Of a stretch of DNA of 64,000 nucleotides, positions 36,775 through 47,700 are shown piece by piece. Origin of the DNA: Spirometra erinaceieuropaei (Eukaryota > Platyhelminthes > Cestoda > Diphyllobothriidea > Diphyllobothriidae); contig CACRXP010000681.1 of the NCBI GenBank assembly GCA_902702965.1, positions 1 through 64,000 on the forward strand, in the 5' to 3' direction. Every line of letters begins with the position of its first letter. Position 1 is the first letter of the stretch. The notes beneath the pieces are model-generated. The model was given only the letters and a program-made list of their open reading frames with translations, did no database searches and had not been told where the DNA came from. Both the position numbers and the translations under genes were made by a program.

Positions 36775-38931
36775 ATGCGGTTACAGATCGCGGTTGGTTT
36801 TTTACTTAATTTTGCAGGATGCTGCTTTTTTCGAAAGAGTGAGTTTTCTTTTCATGAAACCTATAAAGCCCGTATAAACACAATGTGTGAGGAAAATGCC
36901 CGAAGCCTGAAATTATATTGTCTATCCGTTAGACCGCGTTTAATGTTAACCTAAGTAAACACAGTCCCGAAAATCCATCTCATTATCAGTAACAACATCT
37001 ATTTGTTAATTACATTGTGATGTTTCCAGCCTCCGGTCTGTGTGCATGTCCAACCCAAATAGTTGCACACAGAGATCGGAGGCAACAATCAGGTGTCAGA
37101 AAATGAAACAGAATGACCCGCTTCCACGGCAAGAAACGCCTGGAGACGTTTATTGGATCTGTTACAGTTGCGCACAAAGCAAGTACGTCGGAGAAAACGG
37201 AAAACAGCTCCGAACGCGAACACGATGCAGAGGTACGGCGATGTGGCGCCTGCTCTCAAGTTACGCCTCATTCGACGAGATCCGGCACACACTGAAATTC
37301 CACAAGGCCGAAATTCTTGCAAGGGATGAGAGCCGTGTGAGCCGCGAGCCACTTGAGTTATGCTTCACTGGCCCCCAGTCTATTTGCAAGTGCAACGGCC
37401 TTCCCCTTCCATACTCGTTGCTGAGACTTCGCCTAGACGAAATAATTATCCACACAGGGTGCGCAAAAGTGAACACTGTTCCCGACGTCAGGGTCGGTTA
37501 AACAGATGATCGAGTAATCATCACAGCAGCATTTAACACGCGAGATGAAAGTGCAGCAATCAATGAGGCGAATGTCGGCTATCAAACAGTCAACACACCA
37601 AGTACAACGATCCCCGATGAAGGAGGGAGCCGTGAATATCCATAGGTATGTGGTAGCATGGCGACTGCATGCGACAAATACTACAGTCCCTCGTGCATGA
37701 ACTACCCGTATTTACTTTTGTCCTTGATGATGTGTTCGAGCGGGAATCCGAAAAGTCAGGCGAATAAAACTCTTTTCCCAGCGATCGTGTCTCCTTCATC
37801 ACGGCTGCTTTCTGGGACTTGTCTCTTCGCTTTTATTGACCTCTTTCGTCATACTTTTGGCATAGACTAGGATGGAGAAGGTCACCTCTAAAATCTCTAA
37901 CGTTTGATCCCATCATTATGTGCCATCTGTCGCAAACCCTCCTCAATTTCCTGGGCACGACGTCAAAACAGAGTCGAGAATACATTATTCTGGCTTAGAC
38001 GCAGATGATTGGTGCGGCGCAAGGCCGCGTCCAGGCGTGCCACTACGGTCCCCATTTATGCTATTTGTTGTGGGTGTACAGTCCAATAACGTGCTCCGTA
38101 TACTGATCCCTCCCTCCCCGAGTTGGTCGTGCGCAACTCCCCCGTGGCCAGGTATAGGGGGCAAAGACCACGGCAAGTACGGTCTTGAGACTTTTTTTAA
38201 AACCAGTTCTAACTGCGCAAGCTCTTTTGCTTTCAGAAACATCCAAGTGTCCACGATATGACCAGGAAATAATCCCCAGTGATGTTGCTGAATACTTGGT
38301 GCGACAAGCGAATCACTTCAATTTTGACAAAATGATAAAGCAGGAAGAATGGAGTTTGAATCTCCGAATGACAATTAAACAGACGTCATTCCTCTTTGAT
38401 TGCACGTTTTTACGAGAAGTATCCTTTGCAGAATACTTGCAGTACACATGCATTTCTCCGATTCCGGACACTCAACTTCGGATAATAAAGAAGGTAGGAT
38501 AGGGGTGGAAGAATAATTCGTAAATATAACAACAAACTTTGTGCAGAGTATTCTGTGCTGGTGTACTGGTCTTCTATGTGTGCTATTCTGCGAACATTTC
38601 TGAATTGCTTATAATCTTTTTATTATAGAATGCCAAGAAGGAATCATTTGGGGACATCCATAGTTTCATGCAATACTTTGCGTTCAAACTGGGCTGCTTA
38701 GCATTAAACGCAACTGTTGACATTACCTACTGGAAAAGGACAACCTGTTCGCAAAATTTGATTCGACTGTCTTCCCTTGAGTTATGCAATGCATGCACTA
38801 ATGCGTCAATCTGCCCCGCCAAATCTGTTCCCACTGCCTTACTGGAGCTGGTGAAAATGAGTGCCGGAGACTTTAATGCGTTTCTTAAAGAAGGATTTCA
38901 GAAGGTGCCGTCCGCTTATTGTCATCAGTAA
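36775..38931 (+). CDS. Secreted cysteine-rich protein gene A (three exons, 207 aa), unknown family
   Basis: Three exons: 36775-36838 (64 nt), 38237-38493 (257 nt) and 38629-38931 (303 nt including TAA). Donors are A|GTGAGT and AAG|GTAGGA; acceptors are TTTCAG and TTATAG. Intron phases are 1 then 0. Exon 1 is a signal peptide (MRLQIAVGFLLNFAGCCFFRK). Exon 2 starts TSKCPR and carries EIIPSDVAEYLVRQA, FDCTFLRE and LQYTCIS. Exon 3 carries NATVDITYWKR, NLIRLSSLELC and a C-terminal YCHQ. The gene model is supported by its two paralogues at 43281-44773 (-) and 50209-51212 (+), which share exon sizes, phases and these motifs. The mature protein has Cys at the CPR, DC, YTC, ELC, IC and terminal positions, plus extra Cys of its own, and no transmembrane segment after the signal. 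Intron 1 (about 1.4 kb) contains a Penelope-like element fragment in sense orientation. I do not recognise the family and infer only secretion. Confidence 0.8.
37026..37830 (+). mobile_element. Penelope-like element 3' part (GIY-YIG domain) in intron 1 of gene A
   Basis: An open frame at 37040-37501 carries VYWICYSCAQSKYVGENGKQ, a GIY-YIG core with the GIY part reading VYWI and the YIG part reading YVG. It continues as QLRTRTRCRG, FHKAEILARDESRVSREPLE and FTGPQSICKCNGLPLPYSLL, the characteristic C-terminal block. The same block recurs at 57375-57900 and 61975-62775. The 3' tail (37700-37800, with GTTCGAGCGGGAATC and GCGAATAAAAC) is shared with 62600-62700. It lies wholly inside intron 1 of secreted gene A in the sense direction. 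No RT portion is present, so it is a 5'-truncated copy. Confidence 0.8.
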
Positions 38932-38987
38932 ATATCAGTGAGGAGAAACAGCATGGCCAAAATTGCGGGCGATTTTTTAAAAGACTG

Positions 38988-38993
38988 AATAAA
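38988..38993 (+). promoter_or_regulatory. Candidate polyadenylation signal of gene A
   Basis: AATAAA lies 57 nt after the stop codon of gene A, followed by GGAATCC. A similar string (ATAAAGGAATCC) follows the stop of gene C, suggesting that part of the 3' UTR is homologous. Confidence 0.5.
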
Positions 38994-39309
38994 GGAATCC
39001 TTCATCTTGGCATTTAAGTTCTCGACTTTGCCGTTTCCCGTGGGGTGAACAGCGTTCCTTGTATCCTTTTAACTGTATACAGTATTTTCAGGTCGAATGT
39101 GGTCGATCTAAGATAGACAAGGTATGAACATGTTTTTTTCGGTAAGATGTAAGTATGCTGACCCACCATATGGACTTAGTGCGGTTGGGGTTGGGATAAG
39201 GGGTTATTATTGGGTGTTAGAGTGAGTGTTTAGCGTTAGGGTTAGAAGATTGGGTTACGGCAACTATTTCTTCATCACTCAAAGTGTAACCGCGCATTCC
39301 CAGTAGAGG

Positions 39310-39445
39310 TGTAGACTTATAAACCAACAGGTCGCGAGTTCGAGGCTCGGGTGTTCCACACTTCGGGCTTGGGTATGGCTGCCTGACAACAGCTAATAAG
39401 CCAGAAATGGTCATTCCAGTCCCCCTTGTCTTTGTCGGTAATACT
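39310..39445 (+). mobile_element. Second SINE-like unit, 5'-truncated
   Basis: Shares AAACCAACAGGTCGCGAG, the B box GTTCGAGGC (39338-39346), CGGGTGTTCCACACTTCGG and CCAGAAATGGTCATTCC with the unit at 39470-39760, but lacks the A-box region. Confidence 0.5.
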
Positions 39446-39469
39446 ATTCTGCCTATATATCATGAGCCG

Positions 39470-39760
39470 CTGTGCGGCTGCTGGTTGGGCTCGAGAGAGA
39501 GCCCTTAAGGCACAACGGAACGAGTGAGTTCCGTATGAACGATCGGTGAGCGCCCCCTACCATTGTATATTCCCGATCAAAAACTGACAGGGCAACGGGC
39601 TCGTGGTCCGTGGGTAGTGGCCTGGACTTTTCAAACCAACAGGTAGCGAGTTCGAGGCTCGGGTGTTCCACACTTCGGGCTTGGGTTTGGCTGGCTGACG
39701 ACGGCTAATAAACCAGAAATGGCTATTCCATTCTCCCTTGTGTTATCGCCGAAGAATGAG
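39470..39760 (+). mobile_element. tRNA-derived SINE-like unit
   Basis: An A-box-like TGGGTAGTGG at 39611-39620 and a perfect B box GTTCGAGGC at 39650-39658 are spaced as in a tRNA gene. An unrelated tail follows (CTGACGACGGCTAATAAACC, CAGAAATGGCTATTCC). No intact tRNA cloverleaf is claimed. Confidence 0.55.
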
Positions 39761-39764
39761 AAAC

Positions 39765-39885
39765 TATCAGACATGAACTTTTAGCCGGGTCCTGTCAAGT
39801 TGGCCACGACCAGACAGCTAGTGTTATTCCATCTCGCTGCTGCTCCTGCTGCCACTGCATGTTCGGTCATTCGCGTCTGGAGTTT
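39765..39885 (-). mobile_element. Possible GIY-YIG (PLE) fragment abutting the RTE piece
   Basis: On the minus strand LQTRMTEHAVAAG is followed by NLTGPG then KF. This resembles the QLRTRM.EH.A...NST G.G..FKF stretch of the 37.0-kb PLE family. Short and with a stop. Confidence 0.35.
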
Positions 39886-39889
39886 CCAT

Positions 39890-40160
39890 TTATTTACGCC
39901 GGTGTAACCGCTTTGTCTCCAACACCAGCAGATCAGGCAAACGGTCGACGGTGCTGTTTACAAAACGCTCATCATGAGAGTCGTCCGCAATCATAGGAGA
40001 GAACATGAGAATGAAAAGGGTAGGAGCAAGTGCACAGTCCGGTCTCAAAAGAAATGCGAAACTGGCATCCACCGCCTTCATCTGATTCTGTTTCGAGAAA
40101 CCGGTTTCGTTGTGGGCGGCGATGTTCACCTTGTGGCGCACCAGTTTTGGAGTCATTGAC
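39890..40160 (-). mobile_element. RTE-type LINE reverse transcriptase fragment
   Basis: The minus-strand open frame contains CALAPTLFILMFSPMIADD, then DERFVNSTVDRLPDLLVL. This matches the block of RTE-clade reverse transcriptases usually written GCVLAPTLFSLMFSAML. Only the central RT part remains; the catalytic FADD that should follow is missing because the fragment ends near 39890. Confidence 0.65.
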
Positions 40161-40269
40161 GCCGTTCTTCTTTCCCATCGGATGCTTAGCAGTTCGTCTC
40201 AAATAGGATTTATTTTGCTGCTTTGACCGTGGGTTTTGCATCTGGAAATCACAGTGTCCTTCCAAATGA

Positions 40270-43216
40270 CGTGATCACGTTGTTTGTTTATGAAACCTTG
40301 TTCAGCCCCCTCCCTGCGAGGAGGTAGGCAGTGCTGTCCCTAAACGTTAATGCCTAGACATCGCAAACGGCTGCCAAATTTAACTAGGAGTCAAAGCTTT
40401 GTTTAATGGGAGAACAACTTGAGTTAGTCTGGGCCACCCATGAGACTGCATGTCATCGTCTCCATAGTAACTTTTGAAAGTGGGAATAAGATAGGCCGAT
40501 GGGAGCGAAATCATAGTTATAGGCCGTGGAAACGCATTGATGGGTATTCCGAGTCGGTTTATTTCACCAGTTGGAACGATTACGGGAGTGTGGCCTTCAG
40601 TCAGAGCCTGACTACACGGAGCCACGGAAGAAGGGTCGTGTGGAGCAGTCGCCATTTGCATGCTATGAATCGCCACACCTTTGTGGTTTGTCTCTAGTCG
40701 GACGATGCTCATGCCTATTCTTCTACTACTATTGCACGCCAGTTTGTGCGGATACACACAGTATTTGGAATAACCTTTTTAGGGTTGTTAATCGTCCGCA
40801 AACCGGTCCCGCTGTAAGTAGAAATTTGCTTTATTTATGAATTCAGGACAGCCTCCATATAATGCCGCCTCCATTAAAGTATTGATCCAACGGAGAGGAA
40901 CTGTACATAGTTACATTAATGTTGGTGAATTGGTTCGTTCGCAAAGGGCACTTTGTCATGCTTGACACTCCCAGGTGGCGTAATAAACTTCGTCTACAAT
41001 AAGCGTTTTTCCAGTTTACAAATAAAGATTCGCGTATTTCTGTTTTCAGATGGGCGTAAGAGGCCTCACTCAAATTTCAGGGGCGGTTGGTTTGATATCA
41101 GGACTTAAAGGTTTACTATTACAAATACGGGTTTTGCTTAAGGATGGGAGGTTTGGGGTTGATGTTATAGTTACTGTGATATTTAGACATGGGTCTAATT
41201 TCACCTCCGAAATCCCGCGTCAGACCGCCTGCAGTGCGGAGATGCATTTTTCATAGCCGTATGCAACAGCCTTAGCCCAAATGTTTTTTACCTTTCACGC
41301 ATATTGTCGAAAGTTCAAAAAGATGCTTACATTGGGAGGTTTGAATGCTCCATCTCATAACATATCGGAATTGTCACTTTGCCGCAATCATTCAGTAGTC
41401 CGATTAAACGGCCCTGTCTGGATTCTGACTAAATCCTTATCGATATTCTGATAATAAGTGCCGTCTTTGAGAATCTTTGAAGCTGCTTCAGTGGCCTCTA
41501 CTTGGTTGTTTGTTCCCCTGTCACTCTAGTCACCAAATTATTTAGCATTTATTTGCTGGCCAGCAGCGGTTAGCTCCATGCGGTCATGAAATATCACCAT
41601 CTGCAACTCCTTAAGTACTGCAAGTGGGTTATCTGATTATAATGACACTACACTCTGGGAATGGGCGTAGGTGCGGTTGATAAGCGAGGCAGGATGCATG
41701 TCAAGTAGGGCCTTAAATAAATCCACACTTGAGAACAGAACAACATCAGCATACATGCGTTTCACGCTGCAACCACTATGCTGTTGAAGAAAAACCCTTG
41801 TCCATCAATCACAGCTTTCTCTGTTTGTGGTTTCGGAGACGACCAAAAACAAAACAACATTCCAGGCCATTCATAGAGCGGAAAATTAGCATGAGATCCC
41901 CTCACATCTGCCTGTAGGTAAGGAAAACGAGGTTAAGAATGACTTCACTACAGCTGCGATTTTACTGACTGACTTGGCATACGCCGTGTTAAATGAGGTT
42001 TGTGCATTAACACCCCAATTCGGTCATCTGCCGACTCCCTCGCAACAGGTGGTATACCAGCTTGTCGTTTTCAGGTGACGTTGGAACAGGCGGCCGATGT
42101 AACTCATTCTCTGCTGTGGCTTCGTGAATCGTTCTCTGTTCGTAAGTTCATTGGGCCATCCGCAGGTGAAGCAGTTTAGCAACGTTCTCGTCCATGAACT
42201 CGCAATACCTCGTCTTCTCTCGGTCCATCCTTTGACGGTATTTGCGAAGCTTCGCATGACAGTTTTTACTGAGAACCCTGGTCATTGGTTCAACGTGTTG
42301 AAAAACCGCGCGTCACACCAGCGCGATATTTACCGGGGGATTGCATGGAACACGTTTCGGTAGCACGCAATTTGATAGACTCCTGTACAGAAACATAATC
42401 TACGTAGAAATAGGGGCCCTGTGGCTGTCCGTTCACTTGACCTCCTGCGCTTTGCTACTTGCTCTTTTGTCCGTCTCACGCTCTCTGTCGATTCGTTCTT
42501 AGGACCTCGCTGGACTTGTTAGCAGCCTCGCGCGAACTGGAAGTCGATCGAAACCACAGCTTCTCTGTTTGGCTGGCGAACACTACCTGAAACAGAGCGA
42601 AGGACGTACAGGTGCTGGGGGTTGATAACGACAACGAAGGACGCAGACGTAACAACTTGCCTGGAGAGGCAGCCTGAGGCGACTGCCTACAGAGCTCTTT
42701 GCACCCCGTTACTTCAGTATAGTTGCCGAACCCAATCCCTTCTTCCTGACTTATGATTAGGGAATCTTCGGGTAGTCAAACACACCACCTCAATACCCCT
42801 TCTTCGAGATGGTAGTAGCGCGTAAGGCACAAGCAGTTCGCCGATATTACTGAGTGAGAATGAACACCGTCAAGCGAATAAACGTCTGCTTACTGACGTC
42901 GCATCCTCTCAATAAATTGTACACGGAACTTCCTTATTCGCTTCTATAACCATTTAGTCCGTTTGTCCACACGCTAGCTGTCAGGCGTTTTGAACTATGG
43001 ACAATTTTAACAGTTGGCTCTATTCCGGCATTTAAATTTGGACTGTGAGCTCTCGATAAAATGATCGGAATGACACGGAAGTTCATCAGCAGAGGCCAGG
43101 TTTTCGGAAGTGTTGTCAATTCGTTAACTTCCTATTGGGAATGGTGCACATAAGTCACCTGATTGGAGACAGTAACGCGCAAAAAGAAAATGCCATAGTA
43201 TGAGGTACATTTTATA
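40270..43216. other. Between genes A and B, no supported gene
   Basis: A frame of 125 codons at 40757-40380 (-) and one at 42257-42024 (-) show no domain I recognise. The region is probably repeat-derived. Confidence 0.35.
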
Positions 43217-43222
43217 TTTATT
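43217..43222 (-). promoter_or_regulatory. Candidate polyadenylation signal of gene B
   Basis: On the minus strand AATAAA occurs about 60 nt after the stop of gene B, within an AAT-rich stretch (AATAATAATAATAAATAT). Confidence 0.45.
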
Positions 43223-43280
43223 ATTATTATTCAAGAAAGTTGTCTGCCTTATGACTTACAAAGTTTTCTACTGCTAATAG

Positions 43281-44773
43281 TTACTGATTACAATCTACTA
43301 TTTGAAAGGTCAGGAAACCCCGCCTTAGAAACCAATACAAGTCTTTGGCATTCATTTTTGCCAGTTTTAATAAATCCGCGTTAACGAATTCATAAGCGCA
43401 TTGTGCAAAATTCGAAACTGCATCACAAATTTCCAGGTAAGACAATCGAATCATATTTGGGAGGTTGTTTTCCTTTTTCCAATATGTTATATCGATAGTG
43501 GCCTTTAATGATGCACCACGTAGTTTAAATATAAAATATCTTCCAAATTTTCGGAAACCACTACGCATTCCCGATTGCAAACTCTGAAAAAATAAAAATG
43601 TTCATAGTATGAAAGCATGAGTACAATAGCAAACAGGAGGATAAAGCATTATGCACGTAAAAAATCGTGTAAAATTTTCTGGCATGGTATGAACTTCTGG
43701 TTCCATCCTTTTGCTTACCTCTTTGTATACATGAATTTGAACGTTGGGAGTTTGAGATATACATGTGTACTGTACGTATCTTGCAGGCGATATGTCACGT
43801 GAAAATGCGCATTCAAAGAGTAACGATGACCGCGCGATTATTATTTGGAAGATAAGGCGCGCTCGTTCACCTGGCAGCCCTTTCCATAGACGGCGTTGAT
43901 ATGCTCGTCGCACCAGGTATTCGGCGACCTCACTGGGGATGATATCGTCCTCATTTCGCGGGCATTTGGGCACTTCTGGAAACATGGATATGCAGGAAAC
44001 TGGTAATCCAGTTACAAATAGGAAGGTCTATCTCAGACATAACGATTGATAAGCATACGATTTTCCACTATCCAGTAATCTCCATTCCCAGCATTCGTAT
44101 CACATAGACCTCTGCTGTCTGGGTTACTTCTTTGTTTACGGCTTCATACCTCCAACGCGTACGTTTCGGCTTTTTGACCAAACCCGAGTCACAAAATTAT
44201 AAGTCTTTCCAGGAAGTAGTCCGCAGGTAACCAGTGCTCACTTTACTTGGCTGTCAGGCAGCCACCAAAACGATAAGCGCCTATTTGCGAGATAAGTTAA
44301 GCTCTTTACTTATATTTTCGAAAAATGTGGGAGGTTATTCGCCAGACTTTGTTGTCCAATGTGGCAATTAATTTAAATGATTTATTTTATGTCATCCGTC
44401 TGTTATATTGTTGCCGGTTTTTAGAAAGAATAAATGAGAGCTATAAATATAGAGCAATCTCAAGTGCTCATAATGCTCGAAAGCAGACAATTTATCGTTT
44501 TCAATAAGGCTACTTACACTTAATTAAGCTGGCCAGACACCTTACGGCCGGTAGGACATAAGCGGTCCGCGTTAAACATACATGGCATTTAGTTGACAAA
44601 CAATGTAAGAACATTGCATTCAGATTCATCGGCACCTCACACGCTTATACTTCTCTGTTCATGTTAACTCAGATTGAAAAGTCCTAAATTTTCTAAAAAG
44701 AGAACTTACGTTTCAGGAATAAGCAACATTCCGTATACTGAAACACAAAGTACAGCAGGATGAGACATTCCAT
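43281..44773 (-). CDS. Secreted cysteine-rich protein gene B (three exons, 207 aa), unknown family
   Basis: Minus strand. Exon 1 is 44773-44710 (64 nt), exon 2 is 43975-43719 (257 nt) and exon 3 is 43583-43281 (303 nt including TAA). Donors are C|GTAAGT and GAG|GTAAGC; acceptors are TTCCAG and TTTCAG. Phases are 1 then 0, as in genes A and C. Exon 1 encodes MECLILLYFVFQYTECCLFL then Lys, a hydrophobic signal peptide with the family Cys-Cys motif. Exon 2 has VPKCPRNEDDIIPSEVAEYL, LLFECAFSRD and VQYTCISQTP. Exon 3 has KATIDITYWKKENN, MIRLSYLEIC, AQCAYEFVN and a terminal DCNQ. It is the same length as gene A (207 aa) and probably preserves the ancestral form. It is transcribed opposite to A and C. 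Function unknown; extracellular by inference. Confidence 0.8.
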
Positions 44774-47700
44774 CTTTCCATCAAACAAGCGCATTTCTTA
44801 GATTTACAAATTACTGCAGATTCAGCAACTAGTGAGACGTGAGGAAAGACCGCCCTAGAATCACTAGCCGCGTGTATGGTCCTTTCTTAGTGGCTTGTTT
44901 TCATAGAAAGATGTGCACAACCGCATAATGTCTAAATGTGTATTATGTCATAAGCTTTAAAACGAGTCTCATATCTTATGAAAAATAGGATAAATCGGTT
45001 AATGTCTTCGTCATCTGACATTTACACGTTTGCGGTCCTAGGTGACAGGGTCGAGTTAAGAGGTCAAAGCGTATAATCAGTTGGTCACAGGTTTACCGTC
45101 CTTACCGACGATGCCCGACCTGTGCTTCAGAGCAGGGTGAGGCCGTGGCAGTAACTTGTCCACCAATGAGTTTAAAGTTACGGTAAACTTGCGATGCATC
45201 TGCCGCAATCTCGCCTCCTTCAAATGTACACGGTGCCCTAGTCGAATCAAGAGACTGAAGACGGTGGTGAGCGCAGGTTGTTGGCACATCGTACCGCTAC
45301 ATTCACTGGTCCACAACGTACACTGAACAGGGTTTTATATCCCAAGAGAATCAGGGGGACAGCACAGATACCATCTGCGCCTCCCACAGCACCCCAACGT
45401 TGGAATTTGTCAGGTGTACACATACCGAATAACGCCCAATGGATTCCGATCTAGCCGCAGTGATGATCCAGCACATCTACCGTGTAAACTGTCTTAGAGG
45501 CACACACAACGGTGACATTATGTATTCAGTGGCCCTCAATTTGCTACAAACTGTGGAGTAAATGCCAATTCAGTTGAATTATTGCTGACCGAGGACAGTT
45601 TACAAGCCAGAAATAGTCACTAGCCGCGTGGCCTATATTCTCTTTGCTAGATCAGTATATCCCTGTTTACCGGACCGCGATTTAGACGCGTGATAGTTAT
45701 CGAGCTCTGATAAGTGACTGATATTTTCCTATACCGGTGGATACCGACTGTTTAATAGGCTGACATGGAGTTATACGGGTTATCTCCATAACGAAATCAA
45801 CGTCGAAATGAAAAAAGGTAGATATTTTGACCAAGATGTCTGGTTGTTACTGGAGTAGATTAAACACGCCTAATCAAAGGGGCAGTACCAATCAGCAGAG
45901 AAGTTAGGCTAAAAACGACGAGCGATTACTCCTACTGAAAGATCCCAAAAAGAACTGTAACACAACGTGGCCTGACGACGTCAAGGCCGCTTGGTTTGCA
46001 GTAGCGGAGGATCGGGGACGACATAAACAAGGTGAATCTATAATTTCGTAATTCATTAGACGTCTCATAATTTGACCTCATGATTTTTAACCTCGCCATT
46101 GAAATTTGGGTTGTCTGACTGGTTTGTAGATTCGCATCTGTCCGCGTAGATTTTAGCACTACACTCTCGTAATGCACGAATATATGTATCTCAATATTCT
46201 GAACTAGTAGACTCACGAACTTTGCTTGATTCAAGTGATACATATGCTCGTCTGACTAGCGGGCAGGGCAAAACTGGTTTTGGCTACGCACGGAATGTTA
46301 GAAAGGATCTAGAGTCAAACCCTCAGTCTCAAATCGTTTGACAAGTTTAAAAAGTTTCGAAATAAATCACAAATTACATGAACTGCCGGATTCGCTGTTG
46401 GAACATGTACAGACCGACAACCTCATGAGTGGCCTAGGCTATCAAGGTCAGTAACGTCGTCAGCATCCATCAGGCTGCCGCTCTGGCAAACGATTTGCGA
46501 ACTATACTACTGTCAAGACGGTGAGGGTATTTCCATTCAACACGATGTGCCCATCTTTTTTTTCGAAATGTCCAGCCACCTCAGTCGAAGCACGCATTAC
46601 CTTATCATATGTTTTCAAGAAAAATCCTATTTTTTGGTGTTCCGACAAATGCGTATCACAGAACTTGCCTTTGTGAGCGCTCAATTGCAAATGGTAAAAA
46701 TCAAAAGTACCCACCGGCATCACAAATGCAGTATGAAATTACGCCGACACCCTCTCCAACAAGAATGTGCATATATTTGGCGAAAAAGCTCACTTAACAG
46801 ACACAAAATGGAGTACATATTATCACAGGTGACAAGTTTATTCAAATAAAAGTAGCTTCTAATTTTCTTGCAAATTGCAAACTTTTATTCATGTGGAGTC
46901 CCTATGAGCGATGTTAATCGAAATTCTCTCCCGACACTAACCGCATCTTGAGCAAAAACGCACGGCCAGGCATTGCGTCCTTGACATCGTGCCGGGCGTC
47001 ATGTGACACTAATTTCTAGCTTGCATTTAGTGGAAATGTATGTACAAAAACAATTCTTAAACTGGAATCATACCGGTTTATCTGGTTAGTTTTGTGCACG
47101 GAAAAGCACTGTGCACTTCTAAACCCTCCAACCTATCTTCTTTCATAAAAAATGCCTAACTTCGAATCAGCCTAAAAGTACTCATAATAATTATTTTGCG
47201 TTTATTAGTATATTGATGTCTATAAATGCGTTCAGATTGGTTTCAGATTATCTAGCGGTTTTTTTACTCGTTTAAGTATATGCTAGTCGTTAAATAACCT
47301 CCTGTATGTCGACACCTCTATGTTTCTGAATAATGCATTTCCTTAAGTTGTCCTTTAAGCGGATTTGTTAGGATCTGCCAAGGCAGTTTTCATGTTTAGT
47401 TTCAAATAAGAATATGACAGTTCGATCGTCATTTCCGATAATGTCCTCCATGTGGTTCATATCAGGACGAGATCGTGGATGGCAACTTGTGTGTGAAGTA
47501 GTCTTAAGTGAGTGCGGACTTACGCATCATCTACCGCACTTTCATTTCCTTTCCCACCTGGATCCAGTATCAAGTCATGGTCAATAGGACTGGAGGTGAC
47601 CGACGTGGCGAAAGCTGTACCAGTAACCAAAACTGGATAGTCATCATCTATAATGATAGCATAAGGATTGTAATAAGAGATAGAACGAATTATGCAAAAC

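Noticed and set aside
39181..39260. Telomere-like GTTAGGGTTAG
   Set aside because: Less than two units of TTAGGG within generally G/T-rich sequence; not an interstitial telomere array.
39601..39675. Functional tRNA gene
   Set aside because: Boxes A and B are present, but no acceptor stem or anticodon arm can be drawn, and the unit repeats nearby with a non-tRNA tail, so it is called SINE-like.
40380..40757. 125-codon minus-strand frame as a gene
   Set aside because: No domain, and an overlapping plus-strand frame is nearly as long; typical of chance frames in GC-richer repeat DNA.
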